From: Streptomyces vilmorinianum
GTDB lineage: Bacteria > Actinomycetota > Actinomycetes > Streptomycetales > Streptomycetaceae
Reading direction: 5' to 3'
DNA length: 64,000 nucleotides
NCBI RefSeq assembly: GCF_005517195.1
Contig: NZ_CP040244.1
Coordinates: 2,994,001-3,058,000 of the forward strand
Below, piece by piece: positions 37,263 through 47,775 of this stretch (within the stretch, counting starts at the first letter, position 1; each line of letters begins with the position of its first letter). The notes beneath the pieces are model-generated. The model saw only the letters and a list, made by a program, of their open reading frames with translations, ran no database searches and was not told the DNA's origin. A program made the translations under genes and the position numbers.

Positions 37263-38161
37263 TGCCGTCCGTCTCCTCCACCCCCACGAAGGGAACCGCC
37301 GGCGGCACCCGCCGCCGGCGGCGCGGCCCGCGCACCTGGCTCGCCGCCCTCCCGCTGATCGTCTTCACCGGCCTGTGCTTCGGACTGCCCCTCTGCGCCC
37401 TGCTGTACGGCGCCGTGACCCGCACCGACCCGGCCACCGGCGCCACCGCCCTGACCGGTGAGCACCTGAGCCGCTCGCTCCAGGGCCCCTACCTGGGCTC
37501 CCTCGTCGGCAGCGTGCAGCTGTCCGCCCTCACCGCCCTGATCGGCTCCGTCCTCGGCGTCCTCATCGCCCAGGCCGTCGTCACCTCCCGCTCCCGGGCG
37601 CTGCGCGGCGCCGTCCTCACCGCCTCCGGCGTCCTCGCCAACTTCGGTGGCGTACCACTGGCGTTCGCGTTCATCGCGACCCTCGGCATCTCCGGCGTCG
37701 TCACCCAGCTCGCCGACCTCACCTCCCTCGGCTGGAACCTGTACTCGTTCACCGGCCTCACCGTCGTCTACCTGTACTTCCTCATCCCGCTCATGGTCCT
37801 GGTGATCCTCCCCGCGCTCGACGGCCTGCGGCCCCAGTGGCGCGAGGCCGCACAGAACGCGGGCGCCGGCGGCCGGCAGTACTGGCGCCACGTCGGCATC
37901 CCGGTCCTCGCGCCCTCGCTGCTCGGCGGGTTCGTGCTGCTCTTCGGCAGCGCCTTCGCCGCCCACGCGACGGCCGCCGCGCTCGTCGGCGGATCCGTAC
38001 CCCTGGTCACCCTGAAGATCGCGGACGCGCTCTCCGGGAACGTTCTGGTCGGCCAGGAGAACGTGGCCCTCGCCCTCGGCCTCGACATGATCCTGATCGC
38101 CGGCGCGGTCATGGCCGTCTACCTTCCCCTCCAGCGCAGGAGCGCCCGATGGCTGCGATGA
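37262..38161 (+). CDS. ABC importer permease 1
   Basis: A 299-residue inner-membrane permease with six predicted helices. The cytoplasmic EAA-type loop is WREAAQNAGAGGRQYWRHVGIPVLAPSL, which docks the ATPase. The class is that of the polyamine, ferric and phosphonate importers. It is coupled to the binding protein by an ATGA overlap and to the next permease by a 13-bp overlap. Confidence 0.9.
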   Translation: MPSVSSTPTKGTAGGTRRRRRGPRTWLAALPLIVFTGLCFGLPLCALLYGAVTRTDPATGATALTGEHLSRSLQGPYLGSLVGSVQLSALTALIGSVLGVLIAQAVVTSRSRALRGAVLTASGVLANFGGVPLAFAFIATLGISGVVTQLADLTSLGWNLYSFTGLTVVYLYFLIPLMVLVILPALDGLRPQWREAAQNAGAGGRQYWRHVGIPVLAPSLLGGFVLLFGSAFAAHATAAALVGGSVPLVTLKIADALSGNVLVGQENVALALGLDMILIAGAVMAVYLPLQRRSARWLR

Positions 38162-39081
38162 CCCCCACCGCCCCGGACGTCGCACCGGAGGGCGGGGCGC
38201 GGGCGGACCGGCCCGCCACCCCCGCACGAACCGGCCGCCGATCCGGCCCCCGCCCCCGCCTGTGGCGCGGTCTCGTCCTCGGCCTCGGCGGCGCGTACTT
38301 CCTCGTCCCGCTGATCGCGTCGTTCGTGTTCACGGTGCACACCCCCGGCCAGGGCGTCTCCTTCGAGGCGTACACCGCGCTCCTGACCGCCGAAGGCTTC
38401 ACCGAGAGCCTGCTGCTCTCCCTCGGTCTCGCCGCCGCCACCATCGCGCTGTCCCTCCTGCTCGCCGTACCCGCCCTGGTGGCCGTACGGCTGGGCGCGC
38501 CCCGGCTCCGGCCGGTCGTCGAGGTGATGTGCATGCTGCCGCTCGTCGTGCCGCCGATCGCGCTCGTCACCGGCATCAGCACAGTGCTGCGCTGGGGACC
38601 CGACCACCTCGCGCGCACCCCGCTCTACCAGACGTTCCTCGCGGTCCAGAACGAGGACTTCCCCTTCGTCCTGGTCCTCGCCTACACCGTCATGGCCCTG
38701 CCGTTCGTGTACCGCTCCCTCGACGCGGGACTGCGCGCCCTCGATGTACCCACGCTCGTCGAAGCCGCCCGCAACTGCGGGGCGAGCCGGCCCCACGTGA
38801 TGCTCCGCGTGATCCTGCCCAACCTGCGTACGTCGCTCGCCGGCGCCGCGTTCCTCACCCTGGCCCTGGTCCTCGGCGAGTTCACCATCGCCTCGCTCCT
38901 CGGCTTCCAGCCGTTCGCCGTGTGGATCGTCTCCATCTCCGGAGCCCAGGCCCGGATGTCGGTGGCCGTCTCCCTCCTCAGCCTGCTCATCACCTGGCTC
39001 CTGCTGCTCGTCCTGTCCCGGGCGGGCACGGACTCGACCAGCACGCCCGGTGACCGCCGTACCTCCCGCAAGGAGTCCTGA
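38149..39081 (+). CDS. ABC importer permease 2
   Basis: A 310-residue permease with six predicted helices and an EAA loop (LVEAARNCGASRPHVMLRVILPNL). The N-terminus has a 40-residue basic, Pro-rich extension. GCAGGAGC precedes the ATG, which lies inside the end of the preceding permease gene. It forms the heterodimeric channel with permease 1. Confidence 0.9.
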   Translation: MAAMTPTAPDVAPEGGARADRPATPARTGRRSGPRPRLWRGLVLGLGGAYFLVPLIASFVFTVHTPGQGVSFEAYTALLTAEGFTESLLLSLGLAAATIALSLLLAVPALVAVRLGAPRLRPVVEVMCMLPLVVPPIALVTGISTVLRWGPDHLARTPLYQTFLAVQNEDFPFVLVLAYTVMALPFVYRSLDAGLRALDVPTLVEAARNCGASRPHVMLRVILPNLRTSLAGAAFLTLALVLGEFTIASLLGFQPFAVWIVSISGAQARMSVAVSLLSLLITWLLLLVLSRAGTDSTSTPGDRRTSRKES

Positions 39082-39083
39082 TC

Positions 39084-40169
39084 ATGTCCTCAGCCACAGC
39101 GGAGCGCCTCGAGCCCGCCACAGCGACGGGAGCGCGTGTCGAATTCCATGGCCTGCGCCGCGCGTTCGGCGACACCGTCGCCCTCGACGGGCTCGACCTG
39201 ACCGTCGAACCCGGAGAACTCCTCGCCCTGCTGGGCCCCTCGGGCTGCGGCAAGACGACCGCGCTGCGCGTCCTCGCCGGCTTCGAACGGCCCGACGCGG
39301 GCGAAGTCCTCGTCGACGGGGCCGATGTCACCCACGTGCCGGCCAACCGGCGCGACGCCGGCATGGTCTTCCAGTCGTACAGCCTCTTCCCCAACCTCAC
39401 CGCCCGCGACAACGTCGCCTTCGGCCTGCGCGTACGGAAGGTCGGGGCGGCCGAGCGCCGCGCTCGTGCCGCCGAACTCCTCGACCTGGTGGGGCTGCCC
39501 GAGCACGGCGACCGCTACCCGCACCAGATGTCGGGCGGCCAGCAGCAGCGGGTCGCGCTCGCCCGGGCGCTCGCCCTGCGGCCCCGCGTCCTGCTGCTCG
39601 ACGAGCCGCTGTCCGCGCTCGACGCCAAGGTCCGGCTGAGCCTGCGCGAGGAGATCCGGCGGCTCCAGCTCTCCCTCGGCATCACCACCGTCTTCGTGAC
39701 CCACGACCAGGAGGAGGCGCTGTCCATGGCGGACCGCGTCGCCGTCCTCAACGCCGGGAAGCTGGAGCAGTGCGCGGCCCCGGCCGAGCTGTACCGCCGG
39801 CCGGCGACCGCCTTCGTCGCCGAGTTCGTCGGCACCATGAACCGGCTCCCGGGCCGGCTGACCGACTCGGGCCTCGTCGAGGTCGCGGGCACCCGGCTGC
39901 CCGTCGACGGCGAGGCCCCCGCCGCCGGAGACGTCGACGTGCTCGTCCGGCCCGAGAACGTCACCGTGACCGCGGACCCCGACGGCGACGGCACGGTCGT
40001 CTCCACGTCCTTCCTCGGCTCGGTCACCCGCGTCCACCTCGACCACGCCGGTACGCGGGTCAAGGCGGACCTTCCCTCGCGGGAAGCGGGCGCGCTCGCC
40101 CCGGGCGTCCGGGTCACCGTCGGCCTCGCCGCGCATCCCGTGCTCGTCGCGCCGAGGACGACACGGTGA
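39084..40169 (+). CDS. ABC importer ATPase (PotA/FbpC-like)
   Basis: A 361-residue ATPase with Walker A GPSGCGKTT, signature MSGGQQQRVALARAL, Walker B VLLLDEPLSALD and switch His in VFVTHDQEEA. A C-terminal TOBE-type regulatory domain starts near residue 270 (VDVLVRPENVTV). This is the energy subunit for the two preceding permeases. Its stop overlaps the phosphatase start (GTGA). Confidence 0.93.
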   Translation: MSSATAERLEPATATGARVEFHGLRRAFGDTVALDGLDLTVEPGELLALLGPSGCGKTTALRVLAGFERPDAGEVLVDGADVTHVPANRRDAGMVFQSYSLFPNLTARDNVAFGLRVRKVGAAERRARAAELLDLVGLPEHGDRYPHQMSGGQQQRVALARALALRPRVLLLDEPLSALDAKVRLSLREEIRRLQLSLGITTVFVTHDQEEALSMADRVAVLNAGKLEQCAAPAELYRRPATAFVAEFVGTMNRLPGRLTDSGLVEVAGTRLPVDGEAPAAGDVDVLVRPENVTVTADPDGDGTVVSTSFLGSVTRVHLDHAGTRVKADLPSREAGALAPGVRVTVGLAAHPVLVAPRTTR

Positions 40170-40870
40170 GCGCACTCGCCGCCGTCCTGTTCGACATGGA
40201 CGGCACCCTCGTGGACACCGAGGTCCTGTGGTGGGACGCCACCGAGGAGATCGCCGCGCGTCTCGGTCACCGGCTGACGCACACCGACGCACCCGAGGTC
40301 GTCGGACGGGCCGTCGAGGACACCGCCGCCCACTTGGTGCGCATCACCGGCGCGCCGGACAGGGACGGGGTCGTGACGGCGCTGACCACCGCCTTCCAGG
40401 AGCGCGTCGACGAGGGCGCGCCCCTTCGCCCGGGTGCGGGGCGGCTGCTGGCCGACCTGGAGCAGGAAGGTGTGCCGTTCGCGTTGGTGAGCGCGTCACC
40501 CCGGTCGGTCGTCGACTCGGTGGTCGGCGGCGCGCTCGCGCGCGTTCCGTTCGCCTTCACCCTCTCGGCCGACGACACCGACCGGACCAAGCCGCACCCC
40601 GACCCGTACCGCGCGGCCGCTCGACGGCTCGGGGCGTCCCCGGAGGCGTGTGTGGCCATCGAGGACTCGCCGGACGGAGCCGCCTCCGCCGATGCCGCAG
40701 GGTGCCGCGTCCTGGTCGTCCCCTCCCTGCTGCCGGTGCCCTCGGGGCAGAGGCGGACCTTCGCGGACAGCCTGGAAGACGTGTCGCTCGACGAGCTGCG
40801 CAGCCTCGTCACCGATGGCACAGCGGCCCTCCCGACGGACAGCCGGCTGGAACCGCGGGTCCGAGGCTGA
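40166..40870 (+). CDS. HAD family phosphatase, last gene of the importer operon
   Basis: A 234-residue HAD subfamily I hydrolase. Motif I is DMDGT (Asp10/Asp12), motif II SASPRS, motif III Lys in DRTKPHP and motif IV EDSPDG. The helical cap resembles beta-phosphoglucomutase and sugar-phosphatase types. Coupling to the ATPase gene by GTGA shows it serves the imported compound, probably removing phosphate from it. It lacks a clear phosphonatase Schiff-base Lys by eye. Confidence 0.88.
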   Translation: MSALAAVLFDMDGTLVDTEVLWWDATEEIAARLGHRLTHTDAPEVVGRAVEDTAAHLVRITGAPDRDGVVTALTTAFQERVDEGAPLRPGAGRLLADLEQEGVPFALVSASPRSVVDSVVGGALARVPFAFTLSADDTDRTKPHPDPYRAAARRLGASPEACVAIEDSPDGAASADAAGCRVLVVPSLLPVPSGQRRTFADSLEDVSLDELRSLVTDGTAALPTDSRLEPRVRG

Positions 40871-40918
40871 CGCGCGGGGGGCACGCCTTCTGGCAGGTCC
40901 GACAGGTCGTCGTCGCCC

Positions 40919-40965
40919 GAAAGCCGCCCTGCCGGGCCCGTATCCGGGCTCGCAGGGCGGCTTTC
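40919..40965. terminator. Bidirectional terminator between importer operon and MMPL gene
   Basis: GAAAGCCGCCCTGC (40919-40932) pairs perfectly with GCAGGGCGGCTTTC (40952-40965), a 14-bp stem. The 19-nt loop itself contains CGGGCCCG and CCGGGC. It separates convergent genes. Confidence 0.85.
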
Positions 40966-40991
40966 CGCGTACGCGGTGGGGCGCCGGCCGG

Positions 40992-43226
40992 TCAGCCCAC
41001 GAGCTGGTTCTCCCGTGCGGAGTGCTCCGAGGGCAGCGCACGGTGGTCCGACAGCTTCTCGCCCTCGACGTCGATGTTCGGCAGGAGCCGGTCGAGCCAC
41101 TTCGGCAGCCACCAGGCGGACGTGCCGAGCAGGGCGAACAGGGCGGGCACGATGGCCATGCGGACGACGAACGCGTCGAAGAGGACGGCGGCGGCGAGAC
41201 CGAAGCCGATCATCTTGACGAAGTCGTTGTCCTCCACGATGAAGCCGGAGAACACGCTGGTCATGATGATCGCGGCCGCGCTGACCACCCGGCCGCCGTA
41301 CCGGAACCCGGTGACGACCGCCTCGCCGGGACGGGCGCCGTGGACGTACGCCTCACGCATCCGGGAGACCAGGAAGACCTCGTAGTCCATCGCCAGACCG
41401 AAGACCACGCCGATCATGAAGATCGGCAGGGTGCTCATGACCGGGCCCGGCTGGTCGACGCCGACGACGTCGGCGAGCCAGCCCCACTGGAACACGGCGA
41501 CGACGGCGCCGAGGGCCGCGCTCACCGACAGGAGGAAGCCGAGCGCCGCCTTGAGCGGCACGAGCACGGAGCGGAAGACCAGCATGAGCAGGAGGAAGGC
41601 CAGGCCGACGACGAGGCCGAGGTACGGGAGCAGGGCGTCGTCCAGGGTCTGCGAGAAGTCGATGAACATCGCCGTCTGACCGGCGACCATGATCTCGGCG
41701 GCGCCCGTCCGGGATTCGAGACCGCTCGCCATGCCTCGCAGGGAACGCACCAGGTCCTCCGTCCTGGTGTCGGTGGGGCCGGTGTCGGGGACGACGTTGA
41801 CGAGGGCGGTGTCGCCCGACGGGTTGGTGGTCACGGGGGAGACGGCGTCGACTCCGGGGACCCCTTCGAGAGCGGTACGGACCCGCTCCGCCGCCTTCTT
41901 CGCGTCCTTCGCCTCGACGGTGACCGTCAGGGGCCCGTTGAAGCCGGGACCGAAGGAGTCCGACAGCATGTCGTACGCCTTGCGCTGGGTGGTGTGGGTG
42001 GCCATGGCGCCCTCGCCCGGCAGGCCGAGGTCGAGGCTCGTGGCGGGCAGGGCGACGGCGCCCAGGCCCAGCACGCCGAGCAGGAGGACGGTGAGGGGGC
42101 GGCGCAGTACGAGGCCGGCCCAGCGGGCGCCGAGGTTCGGCTTGCGGCGGGCCGCGCGCTTGGCGGCCCCGCGCTGCTGACGCTCCGACAGCGGCTTGCC
42201 GGTGTACTGCTTGCGGTCCCGGCGGGCGAGGACCCGGACGGGGGCGAAGCCGAGGAGCGCGGGCACGAACGTGATGGCGACGAGGACGGCCACGGCGACC
42301 GTGCCGGCCGCGGTCAGGCCCATCTTGGTGAGCATCGGGACGTTCACCACCGCGAGTCCCGCCAGGGCGATGATGACGGTGAGCCCGGCGAAGACGACGG
42401 CCGAGCCGGCGGTGCCCACGGCGCGCGAGGCGGCCTCCGCGCGCTCGCGTCCCTCGGCGATCTCGGAGCGGTAGCGGGAGACGATGAACAGGGCGTAGTC
42501 GATGCCGACGGCGAGACCGATCATCATCGCGAGGATCGAGGTGGTCGACGACAGGCCGAAGGTGGCCGCGAGCGCCGTGATGCCGCTGACGCCGATGCCG
42601 ACGCCGATCACGGCCGTCAGCAGGGGCATTCCGGCGGCCACCAGGGAGCCGAAGGTGAGGAGCAGGACCACGGCGGAGACGAGGATGCCGATCTGCTCAC
42701 CCGTACCGCCCATCGCCTGCTCGATCTTCACGGCGTCGCCGCCCGCCTCGACGGCGAGACCCGTCTCCCGGGCCCGCTCCATCGCGTCGGTGAGACCGTC
42801 GTGCGCCACGTCGGTCAGCTCGGTCGCCTTCGCCCCGTACGTGACGTAGGCGTACGCGGTCGTACCGTCGCCGCTCACGGCGTTCGCCTCGAACGGGCCG
42901 GCCACGCGCTCGACTTGGGGCGCCTCGGCCAGGTCGGCGACGAGCCGCTCGACCTGCTCCTTGCGGACGGGGGAGGTGATCTTCTCGGTGCCGGGGGCGC
43001 GGATGACGACGCGGGCGGCGGCGCCGTCCGCGCGGGCGTCCGGGAACTTCTCCTGGAGGAGGTCGAACGCCTTCTGCGACTCCGTGCCCGGCATCGAGAA
43101 GGTGTCGGCCGGCGGGGCGGCGGCGGTGGAGGCCGCGAAGCCCGCACCGACCAGGGCAAGGAGCCACAGGAGGACGACCAGGCCCCGCCTTCGGAAGGCG
43201 AAGCGGCCCAGTCGGGAGAGGAACAT
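40992..43226 (-). CDS. MMPL family transporter
   Basis: About 744 residues, an RND-superfamily MMPL transporter with twelve predicted helices in two repeats. Landmarks are RRRGLVVLLWLLALVGAG at the N-terminus, GIDYALFIVSRYRSEIAEG in the first membrane block and AMDYEVFLVSRMREAYVHG in the second; the central Asp-Tyr pairs carry protons. Family members export lipids, siderophores or drugs. The start is the ATG before FLSRLGRF; a GTG two codons earlier has a slightly better site. It is downstream of a P450-ferredoxin pair. Confidence 0.9.
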   Translation of the reverse strand: MFLSRLGRFAFRRRGLVVLLWLLALVGAGFAASTAAAPPADTFSMPGTESQKAFDLLQEKFPDARADGAAARVVIRAPGTEKITSPVRKEQVERLVADLAEAPQVERVAGPFEANAVSGDGTTAYAYVTYGAKATELTDVAHDGLTDAMERARETGLAVEAGGDAVKIEQAMGGTGEQIGILVSAVVLLLTFGSLVAAGMPLLTAVIGVGIGVSGITALAATFGLSSTTSILAMMIGLAVGIDYALFIVSRYRSEIAEGRERAEAASRAVGTAGSAVVFAGLTVIIALAGLAVVNVPMLTKMGLTAAGTVAVAVLVAITFVPALLGFAPVRVLARRDRKQYTGKPLSERQQRGAAKRAARRKPNLGARWAGLVLRRPLTVLLLGVLGLGAVALPATSLDLGLPGEGAMATHTTQRKAYDMLSDSFGPGFNGPLTVTVEAKDAKKAAERVRTALEGVPGVDAVSPVTTNPSGDTALVNVVPDTGPTDTRTEDLVRSLRGMASGLESRTGAAEIMVAGQTAMFIDFSQTLDDALLPYLGLVVGLAFLLLMLVFRSVLVPLKAALGFLLSVSAALGAVVAVFQWGWLADVVGVDQPGPVMSTLPIFMIGVVFGLAMDYEVFLVSRMREAYVHGARPGEAVVTGFRYGGRVVSAAAIIMTSVFSGFIVEDNDFVKMIGFGLAAAVLFDAFVVRMAIVPALFALLGTSAWWLPKWLDRLLPNIDVEGEKLSDHRALPSEHSARENQLVG

Positions 43227-43458
43227 GGCCACAGTGGAGGAGTCCTGTTCTGTGAGGCGGTCACGCCGCCGACGGCACACCGGAGGTACGCCAGAGGCGC
43301 CGTCGGCGACGGACCGGGTCTTTGCGGGGGAGGAACGGTGCTCATCGGGCACCAGGGACACCGCGCGCAAGGGGCGGACCGGTGTCGGTGGGGAGTTGCC
43401 CGCGGAGGGGCGGTCGCTCGGGGCGACTTCGGTGACGCTCGTGGAGAGCTTGCCTCGG

Positions 43459-43674
43459 TTACGAGGCGGGGGAGGAGCCGCGCTCCGTGAGGGTGATGGC
43501 CACGGCGGGGCAGACACCGGCGGCGACGCGGACTGCCGCGTGCCGCTCCTGCGGCGGCCGGGCGTCCAGCAGGACGACGAGGCCCTCGTCCTCGTCCTGG
43601 TCGAAGACCTGAGGGGCGGTCAGGGCGCACATTCCGGCGCCGAGGCAGCGGTCGCGATCGACATGGACGTCCAT
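43459..43674 (-). CDS. [3Fe-4S]-type ferredoxin
   Basis: 71 residues with Cys10, Cys16 and Cys55 (CLGAGMC...VCPAVAI) and no fourth cluster cysteine, the pattern of single [3Fe-4S] ferredoxins that feed actinomycete P450s. It starts 4 bp after the P450 stop, so it is the dedicated electron donor of that enzyme. Confidence 0.93.
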   Translation of the reverse strand: MDVHVDRDRCLGAGMCALTAPQVFDQDEDEGLVVLLDARPPQERHAAVRVAAGVCPAVAITLTERGSSPAS

Positions 43675-43678
43675 GGGA

Positions 43679-44923
43679 TCAGTTCTCGTCCCAGGTGACC
43701 GGCAGCCGGTGCACGCCGTAGATGTTCATGTCCGTCCGCAGGGGCACCTCCTCGGCCGGCACGTCGAGGCGCAACGTGGGGAACCGCCTCAGCAGCGCGG
43801 GCAGGGCCACCGTCATCTCCACGCGGGCCAACTGCTGGCCCAGGCACTGGTGGATGCCGTGCCCGAAGCCCAGGTGTCCCGTGGCCTTGCGGTGCAGATC
43901 GAGGACGTCGGGGTCGGGGAACCGCTCCGGGTCCCGGTTGGCGGCTTCCATCGAGATGGTGACGCTCTCGCCCGCCTTGATGAGCCGGCCCTCCAGCTCG
44001 ACGTCCTCCAGCGCGGACTTCACGCTGGTGTGGGCGATGGTCAGGTAGCGCATCAGCTCCTCGACCGCCTGGGGGGCGAGGTCCGGGTCCGTGCGCAGGG
44101 CCTCGGCCTGGGCCGGGTTGCCGAGCAGCGCGAACGTGCCGTGGGCGATCATGTTGGCGGTGGTGTCGAGCCCGGCGGCGAGCAGGAAGCCCGCGACGCC
44201 GATCAGCTCCTCGTCGGTGAGGTCGGAGTCCTGGGCCAGGTCGCCGAGCAGGTCGTCGCAGGGCGCGGCGCGCTTGGCGGCGACCAACTCGGCCATGTAC
44301 CCCTGGAGTCCGACCATGGCGGCGTACCGGTCCTCGGGCGTCACGTCCATGGCCATCAGCGTGTGGGTGTGGTCCTGGAAGCGCTCACGGTCGGCGTAGG
44401 GCACACCGAGTAGCTCGCAGATCATCAGTGCGGGGATGGGCTGGGCGAAGGCCTTCACCAGGTCGGTTCCGGGCCCGCGGCGCTCCATCGCGTCCAGGTG
44501 CTCGGCGGTGATCTCCGCGACCCGGTCGGAGAGTTGCCGCATCCGGCGGACGGTGAACTTGCCCATCAGGAGCCGCCGGAAGCGGGTGTGCTCGGGCGCG
44601 TCCATCCCGGTCATGTCGCCGACGGGCGCGGGCGGCAGTGGGCCCTCGGGCCCCCCGGGGAAGGGGTAGTGCATCAGCTCGTACCGCGAGCTGAAGCGGG
44701 TGTCGCCCATGATCGAGCGGACCGTGGAGTAGCCGGTGGCCAGCCAGCCCACGTGCCCGTCGGGGTACGTCATCCGGGTCAGCGGGCTCGCCCGGCGAAG
44801 CTCGGTCAGGCCGGCGGGTGGGTCGAAGGGGCAGCCGGCGGCGCGCTGCGTGGGGAGCGTGACGGGTTCGGTGGTCTCAGTGGTCTCAGTGGTCTCGAGT
44901 CGGGTCGACGGTTCGTGCTGCAT
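43679..44923 (-). CDS. Cytochrome P450
   Basis: A 414-residue class I bacterial P450. The I-helix motif is AGLDTTANM, the ExxR pair ELMR, and the haem loop [15 protein letters not shown] near residue 355. The N-terminus carries three TTE repeats. GGAGG lies 5 nt before the ATG. Next to a ferredoxin and MMPL and ABC exporters, it may tailor a secreted or toxic small molecule, but no biosynthetic core genes are nearby. Confidence 0.93.
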   Translation of the reverse strand: MQHEPSTRLETTETTETTEPVTLPTQRAAGCPFDPPAGLTELRRASPLTRMTYPDGHVGWLATGYSTVRSIMGDTRFSSRYELMHYPFPGGPEGPLPPAPVGDMTGMDAPEHTRFRRLLMGKFTVRRMRQLSDRVAEITAEHLDAMERRGPGTDLVKAFAQPIPALMICELLGVPYADRERFQDHTHTLMAMDVTPEDRYAAMVGLQGYMAELVAAKRAAPCDDLLGDLAQDSDLTDEELIGVAGFLLAAGLDTTANMIAHGTFALLGNPAQAEALRTDPDLAPQAVEELMRYLTIAHTSVKSALEDVELEGRLIKAGESVTISMEAANRDPERFPDPDVLDLHRKATGHLGFGHGIHQCLGQQLARVEMTVALPALLRRFPTLRLDVPAEEVPLRTDMNIYGVHRLPVTWDEN

Positions 44924-44994
44924 GGTGTCCTCCGTGGAGAGTGACGTGTGGTGAACGTGTCGTGCGAAACGAAGTGCCGGGAGAGGAGCCGTAC

Positions 44995-45782
44995 TTACCG
45001 CTTCGTGGTGCGGCCGAAGGAGGACCGCGCCCAGACGTAGCCGACGAGGGTGAGGCCGACGCACCAGGCGAGTGTGATGTATCCGCTGTTGCCGATCCCG
45101 GTGCCCATCAGCAGCCCGCGCAGGGTCTCGATGGCAGGGGTGAAGGGCTGGTACTCGGCGAACCAGCGCAGCCCGGTCGGCATCGAGTCGGTCGGCACGA
45201 TGGCGCTGCCGAGGAAGGGCAGGAAGGTCAGCGGCAGTGGGGTGTTGCTGGCCGACTCGGGGGTCTTGGCCACCAGGCCCATGCCGGCCGCCAGCCAGGT
45301 CAGAGCCAGGCTGAGCAGCGCGAGGAGTCCGAGCGCGGCCACCCACTCGACGGGTGAGGCGTCGGGGCGGAAGCCGATGGCGAGCGCGACGCCGATCACC
45401 AGCGCGATGGCGACCAGCGTCTGGATGACACTGCCGACGACGTGCCCGGTGAGGAACGCGGCACGGGAGATCGACATCGTACGGAACCGGTTGACGATGC
45501 CCTCGGTCATGTCGACGCAGACGCCGACCGCCGTGGCCACCGCGCCGGAGGTCGCGGTCATGAGGATGATGCCGGGCGCGACGTAGTCGATGTAGGCGCC
45601 GCCGCCGGTGGGGGCGCCGGAGATTCCGGTGCCGAGGGCGCCGCCGAACGCGTAGGTGAACAGCAGCAGCATCATGACGGGCATGGCGACGGTGGAGAAC
45701 GTCATCGCCGGATAGCGCAGTGCGTGCTTGAGGTTGCGCCGCAGCATGGTCCTGGAGTCGCTGATGGCGTACGCGAGGGTGC

Positions 45783-45786
<4 letters not shown>
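44995..45786 (-). CDS. ABC-2 type permease (DrrB-like)
   Basis: A 263-residue permease with six predicted helices, ABC-2 fold ([38 protein letters not shown]). It pairs with the DrrA-type ATPase whose stop overlaps its ATG (ATGA). Such pairs expel anthracycline-like drugs or cell-envelope precursors. Confidence 0.92.
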
Positions 45787-46760
<974 letters not shown>

Positions 46761-46784
46761 GCAGCCCGCCTCTCGGGAAGCTGG

Positions 46785-46799
46785 GAAATGTGACATTTC
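46785..46799. promoter_or_regulatory. Perfect palindrome GAAATGTGACATTTC
   Basis: GAAATGT and ACATTTC flank a single G. The site lies 25 bp before the DrrA-type ATG and inside the 87-bp gap after DUF4097. It is a good dyad for a dimeric repressor controlling the ABC pair separately from DUF4097. The A+T-rich core stands out in this G+C-rich DNA. Confidence 0.5.
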
Positions 46800-46847
46800 A
46801 CGGGGAGCATTGCGCCTCCGAGGCGAGCTCGGCGGCTGGTGGGGAAA

Positions 46848-47684
46848 TCAGGCGCGGCGGATCACGATGTCGCCGACGCCGGTACGGGCATGGATCTCGA
46901 CGGTCTCGTCGGACGTGTCGGGGTTCTCGGCGGCACCGAGCGAGTTGCGGACGGTGCCGATGCGGGAGTTGACGTCCAGCCAGGCCGCGGTGGACTCGCG
47001 GATGCCGACCTCCACGTCGCCCGCGGCGGTCTGGAGCTGCATCACGCCCCGGGCCACATCGTCGATACGGATGGCGCCGTTGGCGGACTTGGCCTCCACG
47101 GACGCGTGGGCGACGCCGACCGTGATACGGCCGTTGGAAGAGGTGGCCTTCAGATGACCGGTGATCTCGCCGATCGTGGTGTCGCCGTTGCCGTTCTTGA
47201 CGGTCGCCGCGCCCACGATCTCGCCGATCTCGACCCGGCCCATTCCGTGAATCTCGGCGTCGCCGACGGCACGGCCGACGCGGATGTCGCCGGTGCTCGT
47301 ACGCAGGTTCGTGACACCCGCCTCGTCGAGCCGGATGTCGCCGAGCGAGGTCTTGACCCGGCACTCCCCGAGCGGGCCCTCACAGGTGTAGTCCCCCAGG
47401 GGGGAGGCGGCCTGCAGACGCGAGCCGGCGGGCAGTTCGACGGTCACGTCGATCGATCCGTACTTGCCGAACGGGGAGCGCTTCTTGGGCCCCTTCACGG
47501 TCAGGACGCCGTTGGCGTACGTGACCTTGGTCTGCTGCACCACCCGTACGTCGACCTCCTCGGCGCCGTCGCTGGGCAGCACCTCGACGACCGTGTCGGT
47601 GCGCTTGCTCGCGGCGATCCGCACGTTGCCGACCTCGAACTCGATGATCGCGGTGATGGGCTCGGGGGTTTCGAAAGAAGGCAT
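46848..47684 (-). CDS. DUF4097 family beta-strand repeat protein
   Basis: 278 residues of repeating beta-strand units (TSLGDIRLDEA, TSTGDIRVGRA, GNGDTTIGEI, SSNGRITVGVA, SANGAIRIDDV, TAAGDVEVGI), typical of a right-handed beta-helix-like DUF4097 adhesin fold. There is no signal peptide, so it is probably cytoplasmic. DUF4097 proteins often accompany Drr-type ABC pairs and RHH regulators, as here. The molecular role is unknown. Confidence 0.88.
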   Translation of the reverse strand: MPSFETPEPITAIIEFEVGNVRIAASKRTDTVVEVLPSDGAEEVDVRVVQQTKVTYANGVLTVKGPKKRSPFGKYGSIDVTVELPAGSRLQAASPLGDYTCEGPLGECRVKTSLGDIRLDEAGVTNLRTSTGDIRVGRAVGDAEIHGMGRVEIGEIVGAATVKNGNGDTTIGEITGHLKATSSNGRITVGVAHASVEAKSANGAIRIDDVARGVMQLQTAAGDVEVGIRESTAAWLDVNSRIGTVRNSLGAAENPDTSDETVEIHARTGVGDIVIRRA

Positions 47685-47775
47685 GGCTGTCCCGTCCTCT
47701 TGGCTCTGGTGTGTGTTCGCGCGGGTGATGCGGTGGTGGTGCGCGGGTGGCGCGGGTGATGTGGTGGTGCTCCGG

